DNA from: Halieaceae bacterium UBA5085
GTDB taxonomy: Bacteria; Pseudomonadota; Gammaproteobacteria; Pseudomonadales; Halieaceae
Assembly (NCBI GenBank): GCA_002414665.1
Contig: DIAF01000031.1
Location: 1-64,000, forward strand
Direction: 5' to 3'
Length of the DNA stretch: 64,000 nucleotides
Positions 25,756 through 35,265 of the stretch are shown in pieces. A program made the position numbers and the translations under genes. Numbering within the stretch: position 1 is the first letter of the stretch; the number at the start of each line of letters is the position of its first letter. The notes beneath the pieces were generated by a model. It saw only the letters and a program-made list of their open reading frames with translations, was not told where the DNA came from and did no database searches.

Positions 25756-28586
25756 AGCCCCAGTCTCCGTCGGTAGGCGCGTCGGCGCAGCGTGGTGCGC
25801 AACCGGTGAACGCCTGCCAGTATCAGCAACCAGACGACCGCAAGGCCATAGTTCAGGTACTCGATCCACTGTTGGGCTTCGCGGCTCATCGGTGGCAGGG
25901 TGCGGTTGAAATGTGCCCGGTTGCGGATGGACAGCAGTGACTGATCCTGCAGCGACCACTCCAGGGTGTTCATGAACAGCTCCAGTGGGCTCAGGTACTG
26001 TGTGCCTGCTGCAGCGACCATGGCGTTGAGCATCTGGTCGTCCATGAAGTCATTGGAGCTGAACAGCACCAAACGTGCGGATTCCGCTGATCGCCGGAGC
26101 AAACCCCGTGGTTCACGCCCGTTATCCGCATCGATGGCTGGCGCGCCTCGCGAAGCGAAGGCTGACTGGAAGCGGCCCTCCAGCACAACGCCCAGGACCT
26201 GGCTGCCGGTGCCCCCTTCGACGACAAAGCGGGGGCCTGCCTGACCTTCCTGCTGCGGCAGGATATCGCGATTGGTCGATGTCCAGGCCCGCTCTGAACT
26301 GCGCAGCAGTGTGGTGCTGCGCAGGCCCTGTACCGGCTGCACCTCGACAGGCGCTGCCCAGCCCAGTGTCAGCTGGGGCAGGTTGGCAGTGATCGGGTGT
26401 TGCGGGTTCAGTGCCGGTGGCCTGATGTCGAGGAAGTAGGGGTAGTCGATCATCTGTACGTCGCGGAATTCGTAGTCACCGACGCGGCGCAGAACCGGCG
26501 CCGGGAACGGTGCGTTCTGTTCATCGAGTACCAGTTCGGGGGCAATGCGCAGTCCGTGTGTCGCCAGCCACGTGTCGAGGCCGCTGGGATAGTCCAGCAG
26601 ACGCATCTCGCCGTTGCTGAGTTCCACGCTGAACGGTGCGGTTGCCAGTATGACCGTACCACCACGCATCAGGAACTGGTCAATGGCAAACAGGCTCGCC
26701 GCATCCAGCGCGCGGGGTGCGACAACGGCGAGGATGTCCGCGTCGGGGTCGACACTGCCATCGCCGAGCTGTTCGCTGCGCATGGTGTAGTCCCGGGTGA
26801 TAGCCTGCTCAAGGTTGGCAAAGGTGGGCGCGCCGAGGTGAAAGCGTGCCATTTGCTCATTCATCTCCGGCACGGCCAGCGCCACGGTTTTGGTCAGGCC
26901 ACCGGCGAAGCGGCGCAGGCCCGCCTCCAGCACGGTGGCGAAGTCGTCGGGGTCGAAGGCATCGGTGGGCAGCTGTACCACCTGGCGCTCGTCCTCCAGA
27001 GTGAGGTAGAACCAGAAACGCTGTTCTTCTCCCAACCCGGCAATCATCGGCTGAAAGCCCCAGGTGTCGGCCAGGTGGCGCGCCAGAGCGCCGTCGTTTG
27101 CCTCGGGCTCTTCAAAGCGAAAACTGAACTTGCCACCGGAGTTGGCAACCTGCGCATCCAGCTGTGCCTGGATGGCATCACGGTAGTGGCGCAGCCGCTC
27201 TGGTAGCAGGGCGTGAGGGGAAACGTACGCCACTAGCTGCACCGGCTGTTCGATCGTGCTGAACAGGTCATCGCCCAGCTGGTACTGCTGCAGGACATCC
27301 CGGATTGCCCGTGTCAGGTCGAACTCCGGATTACGCAAGCGTACCTCCGCCTCCGTGTTGCCCGCGCTGCGTACATCGATCAGGTCGGTGAAGCCGAGGG
27401 TGGTGAACTCGTCGCCATAGCGCACCAGGATGTGGAACCAGGCATTGACCAGCGTTGACTGGTAACGGTCCGCGATCTGCAGCGGGGTGGCGTTCATACG
27501 GAAGCGGTCCCGCGCCTCGCGTTCCAGCTCCGGGTGTTCCGCCGGATCGATGAACTCAACCCTGATCCTGCCGCCGCTCGCGCTGGCATACTCCTCAATC
27601 AGGTCGCGCAGCTGCGGCACCAGGGGCGCGAGCAGAGGATGGGTGCGATCGCTGAAATAGCCGCGGATTAACAGGGGCTCCTGCAGCTGGCCGAGGATCT
27701 GCTGCGTGGTGGGTGAGAGAGAGTACAGCTTGCCTTCGGTGACATCCAGCCTGATGCCGGACAGCGGCTGCAGCCAGAGATTGACCAGCAGCAGGTTGGC
27801 CAGCAGCAGGACGATCGCGGCCGTCGCCCGTCGCTGCTTGCGGCTGCGGGCGTCCCGGGCCCAGCGCTCGCGCTCCAGACTGAACACGTTCAGGGCGAGA
27901 AAGCCGATAATCAGGCTCAGGCACCACCCCAGGTCGCGGATGTCGAGCACGCCGCGCGTGATATTGTCGAAGCGCGCGCCACTGCCCAGCAGACGCAGCC
28001 ACTCGGCGCTGCTGTCGGTGACCAGGGCTGTCAGCGTGCTGCTGCTCACCACATACAGCAGGCTACCCAGAACCGCGCTGCCGATGAGGCTCACAATGGG
28101 GTTATCCGTGCGTGCGGACACAAACAGGCCAATGCTGATGTATACCGCGCCGAGTAGCAGCGAGGCCAGGTACCCCGCAGCGACGGGGCCCCAGTCGAGG
28201 TCGGCCATGAGCGCGGCACTGATTGGCAGGGGCAGCGTTGCCAGCAGCGCCAGCAGTAGCAGGCCGGTGCAGGCGAGGAATTTGCCCAGCACGAAGCGCC
28301 AGATGCCTACCGGTTGCACCAACACGTGCTCAAGGGTGCCGGTGCGGCGTTCTTCACTCCACATGCGCATGGTCAGGGCCGCGCTGAGCGGTATCAGCAG
28401 CAGTGGCATCCATTCAAACAGCGGCCGCACATCGGCAATGTTGCGCGCGAACCAGGATTCCACCCAGAAAAACAGGAACAGGGTCAGCGCCGCAAAACCG
28501 GCCAGGAACAGCCAGGCGACAGGTGAGCCGAAAAACAGCCGCACCTCCTTCTGTGCCACGCGACGAATGACGCTGTTGGTTGTCAC
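25752..28586 (-). CDS. Fused GldF-like ABC permease and GldG-like auxiliary protein
   Basis: 944-aa protein. Residues about 1-245 are an ABC-2-type permease with six hydrophobic segments and the cytoplasmic EERRTGTLEHVLVQPV motif of GldF/NosY-like subunits. A hydrophobic segment near 255-300 then leads into a large periplasmic domain typical of GldG/PF09822: GIRLDVTEGKLYSLSPTTQQIL, DPAEHPELE, ILAVVAPRALDAASLFAIDQFLMRGGTVILAT, with a final membrane helix near 905-925. In Bacteroidetes gliding systems GldF and GldG are separate; here they are one chain. GTG 28586 overlaps the ATPase stop, and the stop overlaps the DUF4340 GTG. Exact substrate unknown. Confidence 0.9.
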   Translation of the reverse strand: MTTNSVIRRVAQKEVRLFFGSPVAWLFLAGFAALTLFLFFWVESWFARNIADVRPLFEWMPLLLIPLSAALTMRMWSEERRTGTLEHVLVQPVGIWRFVLGKFLACTGLLLLALLATLPLPISAALMADLDWGPVAAGYLASLLLGAVYISIGLFVSARTDNPIVSLIGSAVLGSLLYVVSSSTLTALVTDSSAEWLRLLGSGARFDNITRGVLDIRDLGWCLSLIIGFLALNVFSLERERWARDARSRKQRRATAAIVLLLANLLLVNLWLQPLSGIRLDVTEGKLYSLSPTTQQILGQLQEPLLIRGYFSDRTHPLLAPLVPQLRDLIEEYASASGGRIRVEFIDPAEHPELEREARDRFRMNATPLQIADRYQSTLVNAWFHILVRYGDEFTTLGFTDLIDVRSAGNTEAEVRLRNPEFDLTRAIRDVLQQYQLGDDLFSTIEQPVQLVAYVSPHALLPERLRHYRDAIQAQLDAQVANSGGKFSFRFEEPEANDGALARHLADTWGFQPMIAGLGEEQRFWFYLTLEDERQVVQLPTDAFDPDDFATVLEAGLRRFAGGLTKTVALAVPEMNEQMARFHLGAPTFANLEQAITRDYTMRSEQLGDGSVDPDADILAVVAPRALDAASLFAIDQFLMRGGTVILATAPFSVELSNGEMRLLDYPSGLDTWLATHGLRIAPELVLDEQNAPFPAPVLRRVGDYEFRDVQMIDYPYFLDIRPPALNPQHPITANLPQLTLGWAAPVEVQPVQGLRSTTLLRSSERAWTSTNRDILPQQEGQAGPRFVVEGGTGSQVLGVVLEGRFQSAFASRGAPAIDADNGREPRGLLRRSAESARLVLFSSNDFMDDQMLNAMVAAAGTQYLSPLELFMNTLEWSLQDQSLLSIRNRAHFNRTLPPMSREAQQWIEYLNYGLAVVWLLILAGVHRLRTTLRRRAYRRRLGL

Positions 28587-29521
28587 GTGCCGGCCTTCCC
28601 GGACGTGGCATCCCGGAAGATGCTGTCGAGGTCGCGCAGCTGGGGCTGCAACTGGAACAGGCTGGCGCCGGCGCGTACTACGCACTGGGCAATATTGTTT
28701 GCCGCGGTGTCGGCGTCTGCGTTTTCACGCAGTGTGAGCAGCCAGCTTTCTCCTCCGGCGATGTCGGCGCGCGGATGCACGGCCGCAATCTGCGGCAGCC
28801 GGCGCAGCCAGCGCTCGAGGTCGGGCTCCTCGGTGCCTGCGCGCAGCACCAGGGTGCGGCTTTTACGCAGATCGGCCAGCGGTGCGTCCAGCACCAGACG
28901 GCCAGCGGCCATCACCAGCACCCGGTCACAGACCGCCTCAACCTCCTGCATGATGTGCGTAGAGAGAATTACCGTGGCGCGCCGCGCCAGCCGCCGCAGC
29001 AGGTCGCGCATCTGGCTGGTCTGCCCGGGGTCCAGGCCATTGGTGGGTTCATCCAGAATCAGCAGTTGTGGCTGGCCGAGGATTGCCTGCGCCACACCCA
29101 CGCGCTGGCGCAGCCCGCGGGAGAGCTGGTGGATAGGGTCCAGTGCACGCTCCCCCAGCGCCGTTGCGGCAATGGCTTCCTGCAGCGCCAGAGCACGCTC
29201 TCGCCGCGGGATGCCTTTCAGCGTCGCCACGTAGTCAAGGTAGTCCGCCACCAGCATTTCGGGGTAGATCGGCAGGTGTTCAGGAAGATAACCCAGGGTC
29301 GCCTGCACCTGGCGGGCACCCGCTGCCATGTCGACACCGGCGACAGTCACACTGCCGGTGGAAGGCTCCAGATAGCCGCTGAGCATGCGCATGATCGTGG
29401 TTTTGCCGGCGCCGTTGTGCCCCAGCAGACCAACCACCTCGTTGGCGCCAATCTCGAACGACACGTTGTCCACGGCCAGTGTGTTGCCGTAGCGTCTGGA
29501 CAGCGAATCGACAGAGATCAT
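28583..29521 (-). CDS. ABC transporter ATPase, GldA-like
   Basis: 312-aa cytoplasmic ATPase energising the fused permease. Walker A GHNGAGKTT, Q-loop LGYLPEHLPIYPEM (the PE-x-x-P form seen in GldA/NosF-type ATPases), signature LSRGLRQRVG in place of LSGGQ, Walker B LLILDEPTNGLDP, switch His in ILSTHIM. ATG 29521 was chosen as the first Met before ISVDSLSRRYG; the open frame to 29680 runs inside gor. It starts 19 bp after the gor stop and overlaps the permease by GTGA. C-terminal 90 residues form the usual extra domain of this family. Confidence 0.93.
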   Translation of the reverse strand: MISVDSLSRRYGNTLAVDNVSFEIGANEVVGLLGHNGAGKTTIMRMLSGYLEPSTGSVTVAGVDMAAGARQVQATLGYLPEHLPIYPEMLVADYLDYVATLKGIPRRERALALQEAIAATALGERALDPIHQLSRGLRQRVGVAQAILGQPQLLILDEPTNGLDPGQTSQMRDLLRRLARRATVILSTHIMQEVEAVCDRVLVMAAGRLVLDAPLADLRKSRTLVLRAGTEEPDLERWLRRLPQIAAVHPRADIAGGESWLLTLRENADADTAANNIAQCVVRAGASLFQLQPQLRDLDSIFRDATSGKAGT

Positions 29522-29540
29522 GCGGAAATCGCCGGTCTGT

Positions 29541-30899
29541 TCAGTCTTCGTGCCAGGGTTCGCGCATGGTGACGAACTCTTCGGCAGCGGTGGGATGGAT
29601 GCCGATGGTGGAATCGAACTGTGCCTTGGTGGCCCCTGCACGCAGGGCGATGGCCATACCCTGGACGATTTCTCCGGCATCGGGCCCCATCATGTGCAGG
29701 CCCACCACGCGGTCGGTGGCCTTGTCGACGACGAGCTTCATGAAGGTTTGCTCGTCGCGGCCGCTGATGGTGTGCTTCATCGGGCGGAAGGTCGCCTTGA
29801 ACAGGCGGATATGACCGAACTTCGCGCGTGCCTGCTCCTCCGTGAAGCCCACTGTGCCGATATTCGGCTGGCAGAAAACGGCGGTGGGTATAAAGTCATA
29901 GTCGACCTGCTGACCCGCCTCGCCGAACTGGCGTCGCGCGAAGGCCATGCCCTCCGCCAGCGCGACCGGCGTGAGCTCCATGCCGCCGATCACGTCTCCC
30001 AGGGCAAAGATGCCGGGCTCATCGGTCTCGAAATGCTCATCCACGGCGATGGTGCCGAACTCGGTGAGCTTGATACCGGTCTGCTCCAGGCCCAGGCCGT
30101 CGAGGTGTGGCTTGCGTCCGGTCGCATACAGCACGGCATCGGCGGTCAGCCGCGAACCATCTGTGAGCTCCAGTTCCAGGCCGTCAGCGCCGCGTGAGAT
30201 GGATTCGACGTTAACCTCGAAGCGCAGATCCACGCCGGTTTTGGCAATCTCCCGCGCCGCGTGCGCGCGGATATCGGCATCGAAGCCGCGGAGGAACAGC
30301 GGGCCGCGATACAGCTGTGTGACGTGCGCCCCCAGGCCGTTGAAGATGCCGGCGAACTCCACGGCAATGTAGCCGCCACCGACGATCACCAGGCGCTCGG
30401 GAAAGCTGTCCAGGTCAAACACGTCGTTGGAGGTGATCGCCAGTTCGCTGCCGGGAAACTGCGGAATATGCGGCCAGCCGCCGGTGGCGATGAGGATCTT
30501 CCCGGCGCTGTATTCGCGGTCTCCCACGGCGACGGTAGTGGCGTTGACGATGCGCGCCCGGCCGTCGATGACGTCGGCGCTGGCACCTTTGAGCATCTTG
30601 CGGTAGATCGCATTCAGTCGGGAAATTTCCGCTTTCTTGTTGTCGCGCAAGGTTGCCCAGTCAAAGGCCGGTTTGCTGCTGTCCCAGCCAAATCCCCGGG
30701 CATCCTCAAATGCCTTGCCGAACTCGGATGCGTAGACATAGAGTTTTTTTGGCACACATCCCACGTTGACGCAGGTGCCGCCCATGTAGCGGTCCTCGGC
30801 GATTGCCACACGGGCGCCGAAGCTCGCCGCCATGCGTGCGGCGCGCACGCCGCCGGAGCCGGCGCCGATGACAAACAGGTCGTAGTCTTTCTCGCTCAC
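29541..30899 (-). CDS. gor: Glutathione-disulfide reductase
   Basis: 452-aa cytoplasmic flavoenzyme reducing GSSG with NADPH. FAD motif FVIGAGSGGVRAARMA, redox-active disulfide C43-V-N-V-G-C48 with VPKK, second dinucleotide motif VIVGGGYIAVEFAGI, and the dimer-contributed catalytic His in IGIHPTAAEEF. The RGPLFLRGFD segment after the second motif supplies Arg residues that favour NADPH. The divergent DUF481 gene lies beyond a 111-bp gap holding its promoter. It is the first gene before the Gld-like ABC genes, though co-transcription across the 19-bp gap is inferred. Confidence 0.96.
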   Translation of the reverse strand: MSEKDYDLFVIGAGSGGVRAARMAASFGARVAIAEDRYMGGTCVNVGCVPKKLYVYASEFGKAFEDARGFGWDSSKPAFDWATLRDNKKAEISRLNAIYRKMLKGASADVIDGRARIVNATTVAVGDREYSAGKILIATGGWPHIPQFPGSELAITSNDVFDLDSFPERLVIVGGGYIAVEFAGIFNGLGAHVTQLYRGPLFLRGFDADIRAHAAREIAKTGVDLRFEVNVESISRGADGLELELTDGSRLTADAVLYATGRKPHLDGLGLEQTGIKLTEFGTIAVDEHFETDEPGIFALGDVIGGMELTPVALAEGMAFARRQFGEAGQQVDYDFIPTAVFCQPNIGTVGFTEEQARAKFGHIRLFKATFRPMKHTISGRDEQTFMKLVVDKATDRVVGLHMMGPDAGEIVQGMAIALRAGATKAQFDSTIGIHPTAAEEFVTMREPWHED

Positions 30900-31010
30900 A
30901 GTGATCTCCCAGATTGAAGGGGCCAGTCTACCAGCCCCCGAGCATGCGCATAAGGCGAGGCAAATCCTGTATTATAGGCGGTGCTCGATGAATTCAAGGA
31001 ACTGGGGAAC

Positions 31011-32051
31011 ATGAAGCGGATTATTCACTCTTTGCACCCGGCGGTAACCGCCGTAGCGCTGGCGTCAGGCATGCTCGCGGGGGGCGCACTCGCTGCTGAC
31101 GAAATCGTTCTTAAAAACGGCTCTCGTATTCTGGGAACAGTCACTGGCGTGCGCGATGGTGTTGTTACTGTGGATACCGAGTTTGCAGGCACGCTCAAGA
31201 TCCAGCAGGATCAGGTGGCAAGCCTCACGGCCAGTGAGCCGATTGTGCTCAAGCTTGCTGATGGCACGGTGGTTGAGGAGCCGGCGCTGCGTGTCGAGGA
31301 CGAAACCCTGTTGCTGGCATCTGGAGGAGCGCCGGCGGCGACCTACCCGCTGCAGGAACTTGCCGTCAGCAACCCGCAGCCCTGGGAGCTGGGCATGGGC
31401 TACCGCTGGACCGGGTTGGCCAGCCTGGCGCTGGAGATGCAGCGCGGCAATACCGACACCGATGAGTTGGATTATAGCCTGGAGAGCGTTTGGCGCAGCC
31501 TTCAGGACCGCTACACGGTGCGTCTCAATGGCGAGAACGATGAGGCCAATGACGTCAAGAACGCGCAGAACTGGACGGCGCTTGGCAAGTATGACCGCTT
31601 CATCGAGGGGCCACTCTACTGGGGTGTGAATGCATCGGCAGAGCACGACAAGTTTGCCGATCTCGACCTGCGCTACTACGTCGGTCCCTACATCGGTCGC
31701 CAGTTCCATGAGCGGCCCCTGTTGACCCTTTCCGCGGAAGTGGGCGGCGTCTATGTCAACGAGGATTATATTGTTGCGGAAGACCAGGACTACCTGGGTA
31801 TGAACTGGTCGGTCGACGCCTCCAGCAACTACATCAGCGATGTGTCCAAGCTGTACCTGAAACACACCGGTATCTGGAACCTGGACCAGGTGGAGGATGT
31901 CATTCTCAATCTCACCCTGGGCCTGTCATTCCCGCTGATGTTCAGCATCGAAGGCGCTGCGGAAATCCTGCTCGAGTATGATTCCGGGCTGCCACCCGAG
32001 GTGGAGAAGCTGGACCAGACCTACCGCTTCCGTGTGGGTTACAGCTGGTAA
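31011..32051 (+). CDS. DUF481 family outer-membrane protein
   Basis: 346 aa with a signal peptide (residues 1-28, ending GGALAAD). An N-terminal part (about 29-120: DEIVLKNGSRILGTVTGVRDGVVTVDTE) has the repeated Sm-like/SH3 hairpins often fused to DUF481. The C-terminal two thirds is a beta-barrel of the YdiY/DUF481 type with alternating strands (LALEMQRGNTDTDELDYSLES ... YRFRVGYSW). The last residue Trp with aromatic strand ending suits an outer-membrane barrel. ATG 31011 preceded by GGGGAA. Salt- or osmotic-stress roles are known for some relatives; here unproven. Confidence 0.85.
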   Translation: MKRIIHSLHPAVTAVALASGMLAGGALAADEIVLKNGSRILGTVTGVRDGVVTVDTEFAGTLKIQQDQVASLTASEPIVLKLADGTVVEEPALRVEDETLLLASGGAPAATYPLQELAVSNPQPWELGMGYRWTGLASLALEMQRGNTDTDELDYSLESVWRSLQDRYTVRLNGENDEANDVKNAQNWTALGKYDRFIEGPLYWGVNASAEHDKFADLDLRYYVGPYIGRQFHERPLLTLSAEVGGVYVNEDYIVAEDQDYLGMNWSVDASSNYISDVSKLYLKHTGIWNLDQVEDVILNLTLGLSFPLMFSIEGAAEILLEYDSGLPPEVEKLDQTYRFRVGYSW

Positions 32052-32058
32052 GCAGGCT

Positions 32059-33129
32059 TCACCAACTGCGGCGCACTGCCGCCGCCAGTTGTTGCAGTAG
32101 CGGCACAGTCTCCTCCAGTGACAGGCAGGCGTCGGTGATGCTCTGTCCGTAGTTGAGTCTCTCGCGTTCGCCAATTGGCTGGTTGCCGCCCAGCAGGTGG
32201 CTTTCCAGCATCACACCGCGGATGGCACGCTGCCCCTGCTCCATCTGATCGCAGAGCGACGACACCACCACGGCCTGGCGCCCCGGGTCCTTGTCGCTGT
32301 TGCCGTGGCTGCAATCGACAATCAGGGATGCCGGCAGGTCGTGCTGTGCCAGCGCTGTTGCCGCGGCCTGCACCGCAGCGGCGTGGTAGTTGGCGCCGGT
32401 GGCGCTGCCGCCACGCAGGATCAGGTAACCATGAGGGTTGCCGGTGGAGTGCAGGATCGCTGGCGTGCCTTCCTTGGTCAGCGATGGGAACCAGTGGCTG
32501 TGACGCGCGGAGCGAATGGCATCGATAGCCACATCAATGTTGCCGTTGGTCCCGTTCTTGAAGCCCACCGGCATGGACAGGCCCGAGGCCAGTTCGCGGT
32601 GAATCTGGCTTTCTACGGTGCGCGCGCCGATGGCCCCGAAGCTCACCAGATCGGCGTAGTACTGGCCAAAGGTGGTGTCGAGAAATTCGCTGGCAGCGGG
32701 CAGGCCCAGTGTGGCCACGTCCAGCAGCACACGGCGGGCCTGGCGCAGCCCCTTGTTGATGCGGAAGCTGCCGTCCAGGTCGGGGTCGTTGATCAATCCC
32801 TTCCAACCGACAACCGTGCGCGGTTTCTCGAAATACACCCGCAGCACCGGCAGAATCGCATCCTCAAGTGATGCGCAGGCGCTTTGTAACTGGCTGGCGA
32901 AATCCAGCAGCGCAACCGGGTCGTGCACAGAGCACGGACCCACGATCGCCAGCAGGCGGCGGTCCTCGCCAGCGAGTGAGGACTCGACCGCCCGTCGCGC
33001 ACCGGCAATGGCGCGACGCTGTGCCGAGGGTAGCGGCAACTCCTCGGCCAATACCCAGGGCGTGATTAACGGCTGCGCGCCGTGAATACGCACGTCATCC
33101 GTGAGGTCTGGCGGGTTGTGGTCGGTCAT
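32059..33129 (-). CDS. 3-deoxy-7-phosphoheptulonate (DAHP) synthase, type I
   Basis: Condenses phosphoenolpyruvate and erythrose 4-phosphate, the first step of aromatic amino acid synthesis; 356 aa. Signature stretches: IVGPCSVHDP, VYFEKPRTVVGWKGLINDP, FLDTTFGQYYADLVSFGAIGARTVESQIHRE, MPVGFKNGTNGN, and VDCSHGNSDKD. Closest by eye to the tyrosine-type AroF (SMPVGFKNG, VDCSHGNSNKD), but AroF/AroG/AroH cannot be assigned from sequence alone. The usual Gly-Lys-x-Pro-Asn-Tyr loop reads GSATGANY here. ATG 33129; the frame is open to 33516 inside the next gene and was ignored. Tail-to-tail with the DUF481 gene, 7 bp apart. Confidence 0.95.
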   Translation of the reverse strand: MTDHNPPDLTDDVRIHGAQPLITPWVLAEELPLPSAQRRAIAGARRAVESSLAGEDRRLLAIVGPCSVHDPVALLDFASQLQSACASLEDAILPVLRVYFEKPRTVVGWKGLINDPDLDGSFRINKGLRQARRVLLDVATLGLPAASEFLDTTFGQYYADLVSFGAIGARTVESQIHRELASGLSMPVGFKNGTNGNIDVAIDAIRSARHSHWFPSLTKEGTPAILHSTGNPHGYLILRGGSATGANYHAAAVQAAATALAQHDLPASLIVDCSHGNSDKDPGRQAVVVSSLCDQMEQGQRAIRGVMLESHLLGGNQPIGERERLNYGQSITDACLSLEETVPLLQQLAAAVRRSW

Positions 33130-33202
33130 TGGCGTGTCGTTCTGGAATGTGGCCGGCCATTGTCGCCTACGGCTGCAGGGCCGACAAGGCGACGTGCCGG
33201 TG

Positions 33203-34639
33203 TCAGCCCTCGGCGCCGGGCTGTCGCCGCGCGGCAATCTGCGCCTGCACCGCCTCAACGTGGGCCTGGCTGCTGCTGACGCGTGAGATAATCCACAGGG
33301 CGAGCAGCAGTGGTGGAATGACGCCCAGCCCGAGTGCGTAGACCAGTCCATGTTGCGTGGCGAGGGGTACATCGCCGGGGCGCATCCCGGTCTCCAGGCC
33401 GATGATGTCCAGTGCCAGGCCGCCGTAGAGTGGCCCGGCGACCGTTGCCAGCTTGCTGACAAAGTTGATGACGGAGAAAAACCCGGCTTCCTGCCGCACG
33501 CCGTGGTCAAGTTCATGCTCGTCGGTGAGGTCGGCCACGATTGAGGTGCTGCTGACGATGCGCACCATGAACAGGTACATGAAGATGAGCATGAAGATGA
33601 AATTCAGGATGAAGACCAGTCTGCCGCTGTCGGTCGGCAGCCAGCCGAACAGTTGCAGCGGGTAGAGCCACAGGCAATTGAGAATCAGGCAAGAGAGTGA
33701 CAGCTGTACCAGGCGCTGCTTGGAAAAACGACGGCCGAGGGGGCCCAGCGTCAACATGGCGAGTGCTACGCCGAGCAGCGTTGGCAGGGACAGGATGATG
33801 GATATCTCGGCAGCGGAGAATGCCCAGAAGAAAGTCCATACCAGAATGTTCAGCGTGCTTATTACGCCGTAGGCCGAGGTGGCCGCTATGTCGTAGCCGA
33901 TCAGCAGGCGAAAATTGCGGTTGCCCAGGGTGCGCCGCAGGTCACTGAACAGGGTCCACAATGTGGTGTGACTGTTGCTGCCGGGCTGGGCCACCTCGGG
34001 CTGTATGTGGCGCCGCGTACCCACGGTGCTGAGTGTTGCCATGACCCAAACCACCGCGCAGGACAGCATGCCATACAGCGGATAGCGCGAGGGATCAAAG
34101 CGTCCGTCCACGCCATCCTGCTCGGGAAAGATAACGGTCAGCGCCACGGCGGGCAGCAGTACGGCGCTGAGGAACATGAAACCCATGCGTGCGCCGAGCA
34201 CCTGGCTGCGCTCGTGGTAGTCGCTGGTGATTTCCGCCGACAGGGCGAGATGGGGTATGGCGAAGGTCGTGACAAAGGTCCTCACCCACAGCGACCAGAA
34301 CAGCAGCCAGCCTGCAAGCCATGCGCTGTTGTCGATCACCGCTTGCGGTGGGGTGAACAGACCGACAAAACCCAGCCCCAGCGGGATAATGCTCAGCGCC
34401 ATGAAGGGGTGACGACGCCCATGCCGGCTCCGCAGCCGGTCGGAGAGGGAACCCACGAGTGGATCGGAGATGCCGTCCCAGACCAGGCTCACCGCGATAA
34501 TCAAGCCGGTTACTGTTCCGCTCAGGCCCAGTACCTGTGTGTAGAACAGCAGGATAAACATGGTATACGCCGCTTCCTTGGCGGCGCCGACCGCTCCCCC
34601 GGCGCCGTACAGAACGCGAGTACCGAGTGAGGTCATCAT
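33203..34639 (-). CDS. MFS transporter of the glycoside-pentoside-hexuronide (GPH) family
   Basis: 478-aa inner-membrane cation symporter-like protein with 12 predicted helices. GPH signs: N-terminal YGAGGAVGAAKEAAYTMFILLFYTQVLG, VWDGISDPLVGSLSDRLRSRHGRRHPFM, PHLALSAEITSDYHERS and the late VADLTDEHEL segment. Relatives carry melibiose, lactose, xyloside or glucuronide, and many marine members are uncharacterised. It lies upstream of the DAHP synthase gene (73 bp gap) and shows no sugar-utilisation genes next door, so the substrate is open. Confidence 0.88.
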   Translation of the reverse strand: MMTSLGTRVLYGAGGAVGAAKEAAYTMFILLFYTQVLGLSGTVTGLIIAVSLVWDGISDPLVGSLSDRLRSRHGRRHPFMALSIIPLGLGFVGLFTPPQAVIDNSAWLAGWLLFWSLWVRTFVTTFAIPHLALSAEITSDYHERSQVLGARMGFMFLSAVLLPAVALTVIFPEQDGVDGRFDPSRYPLYGMLSCAVVWVMATLSTVGTRRHIQPEVAQPGSNSHTTLWTLFSDLRRTLGNRNFRLLIGYDIAATSAYGVISTLNILVWTFFWAFSAAEISIILSLPTLLGVALAMLTLGPLGRRFSKQRLVQLSLSCLILNCLWLYPLQLFGWLPTDSGRLVFILNFIFMLIFMYLFMVRIVSSTSIVADLTDEHELDHGVRQEAGFFSVINFVSKLATVAGPLYGGLALDIIGLETGMRPGDVPLATQHGLVYALGLGVIPPLLLALWIISRVSSSQAHVEAVQAQIAARRQPGAEG

Positions 34640-34664
34640 CTGGCTTGCGCCTTGCCTGCTCTGC

Positions 34665-35060
34665 CTAGCGTGCCCCCTTGATCAGGCTGCGAAAGCGGTC
34701 AACCAGGGTTTCATACTTGTAGTCGGTGAACTCGCCGGCGTCCATGAACAGGCCGTGTTCGCTGCAGGTCTCGTACCAGATGTGCGGCTGTTGCGGGTCC
34801 CAGGTCTTTTCCATGTCCCGATGACAGCGGGGGCAGGCAATGTCTTCCACTGCATTCCATTTGCGTCCTTCTGCAGGCAGGCCGACATCCAGTGCTTCGC
34901 CCATCCAGCGTGCTTTCAACTGGTCGGCTTCTCCGCTATCGAACCAGAGGCCCTGACAGTGGCTGCAGCGATCAATGGTGATGTTCCCGTAGCTCACCTC
35001 GTTCATGCCGTGGCCGCATTTGGGGCACCTCAGGCTGTGTTGGTTCGGGTCGTACTCCAT
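34665..35060 (-). CDS. Zinc-ribbon protein (zf-TFIIB type)
   Basis: 131-aa soluble protein with two zinc-ribbon-like knots: residues 12-15 CPKC with CSHC at 32-35, continuing QGLWFDSGEADQL (the conserved GLWLD-GE motif of the TFIIB-type zinc-finger family), and CPRCH near 76 with a distal Cys and His (YETCSEHGLFMDAGEF). The paired xGLWFD/GLFMD pattern indicates a duplicated domain. Role unknown. It ends 25 bp before the start of the GPH transporter gene (same strand), possibly co-transcribed. Confidence 0.85.
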   Translation of the reverse strand: MEYDPNQHSLRCPKCGHGMNEVSYGNITIDRCSHCQGLWFDSGEADQLKARWMGEALDVGLPAEGRKWNAVEDIACPRCHRDMEKTWDPQQPHIWYETCSEHGLFMDAGEFTDYKYETLVDRFRSLIKGAR

Positions 35061-35265
35061 GGCGGTTCCTGTTCAAGACGCTGCGTACCGCATCCGGGCG
35101 GTACTGGCGGAAAAGGCGTGTCGATGAGTCTAGCGCAGCATCCTTTATTTGTCCCCTGTCGGTTGGTCCCTCTTTTGTCGTGACGCAGATGCAGCGCGCC
35201 CGATACTCGTGAGGCGCGAAAGCTGGTAAATTTGCGCCGTTTGCCCCGTTTTGCAGGATACCCTC

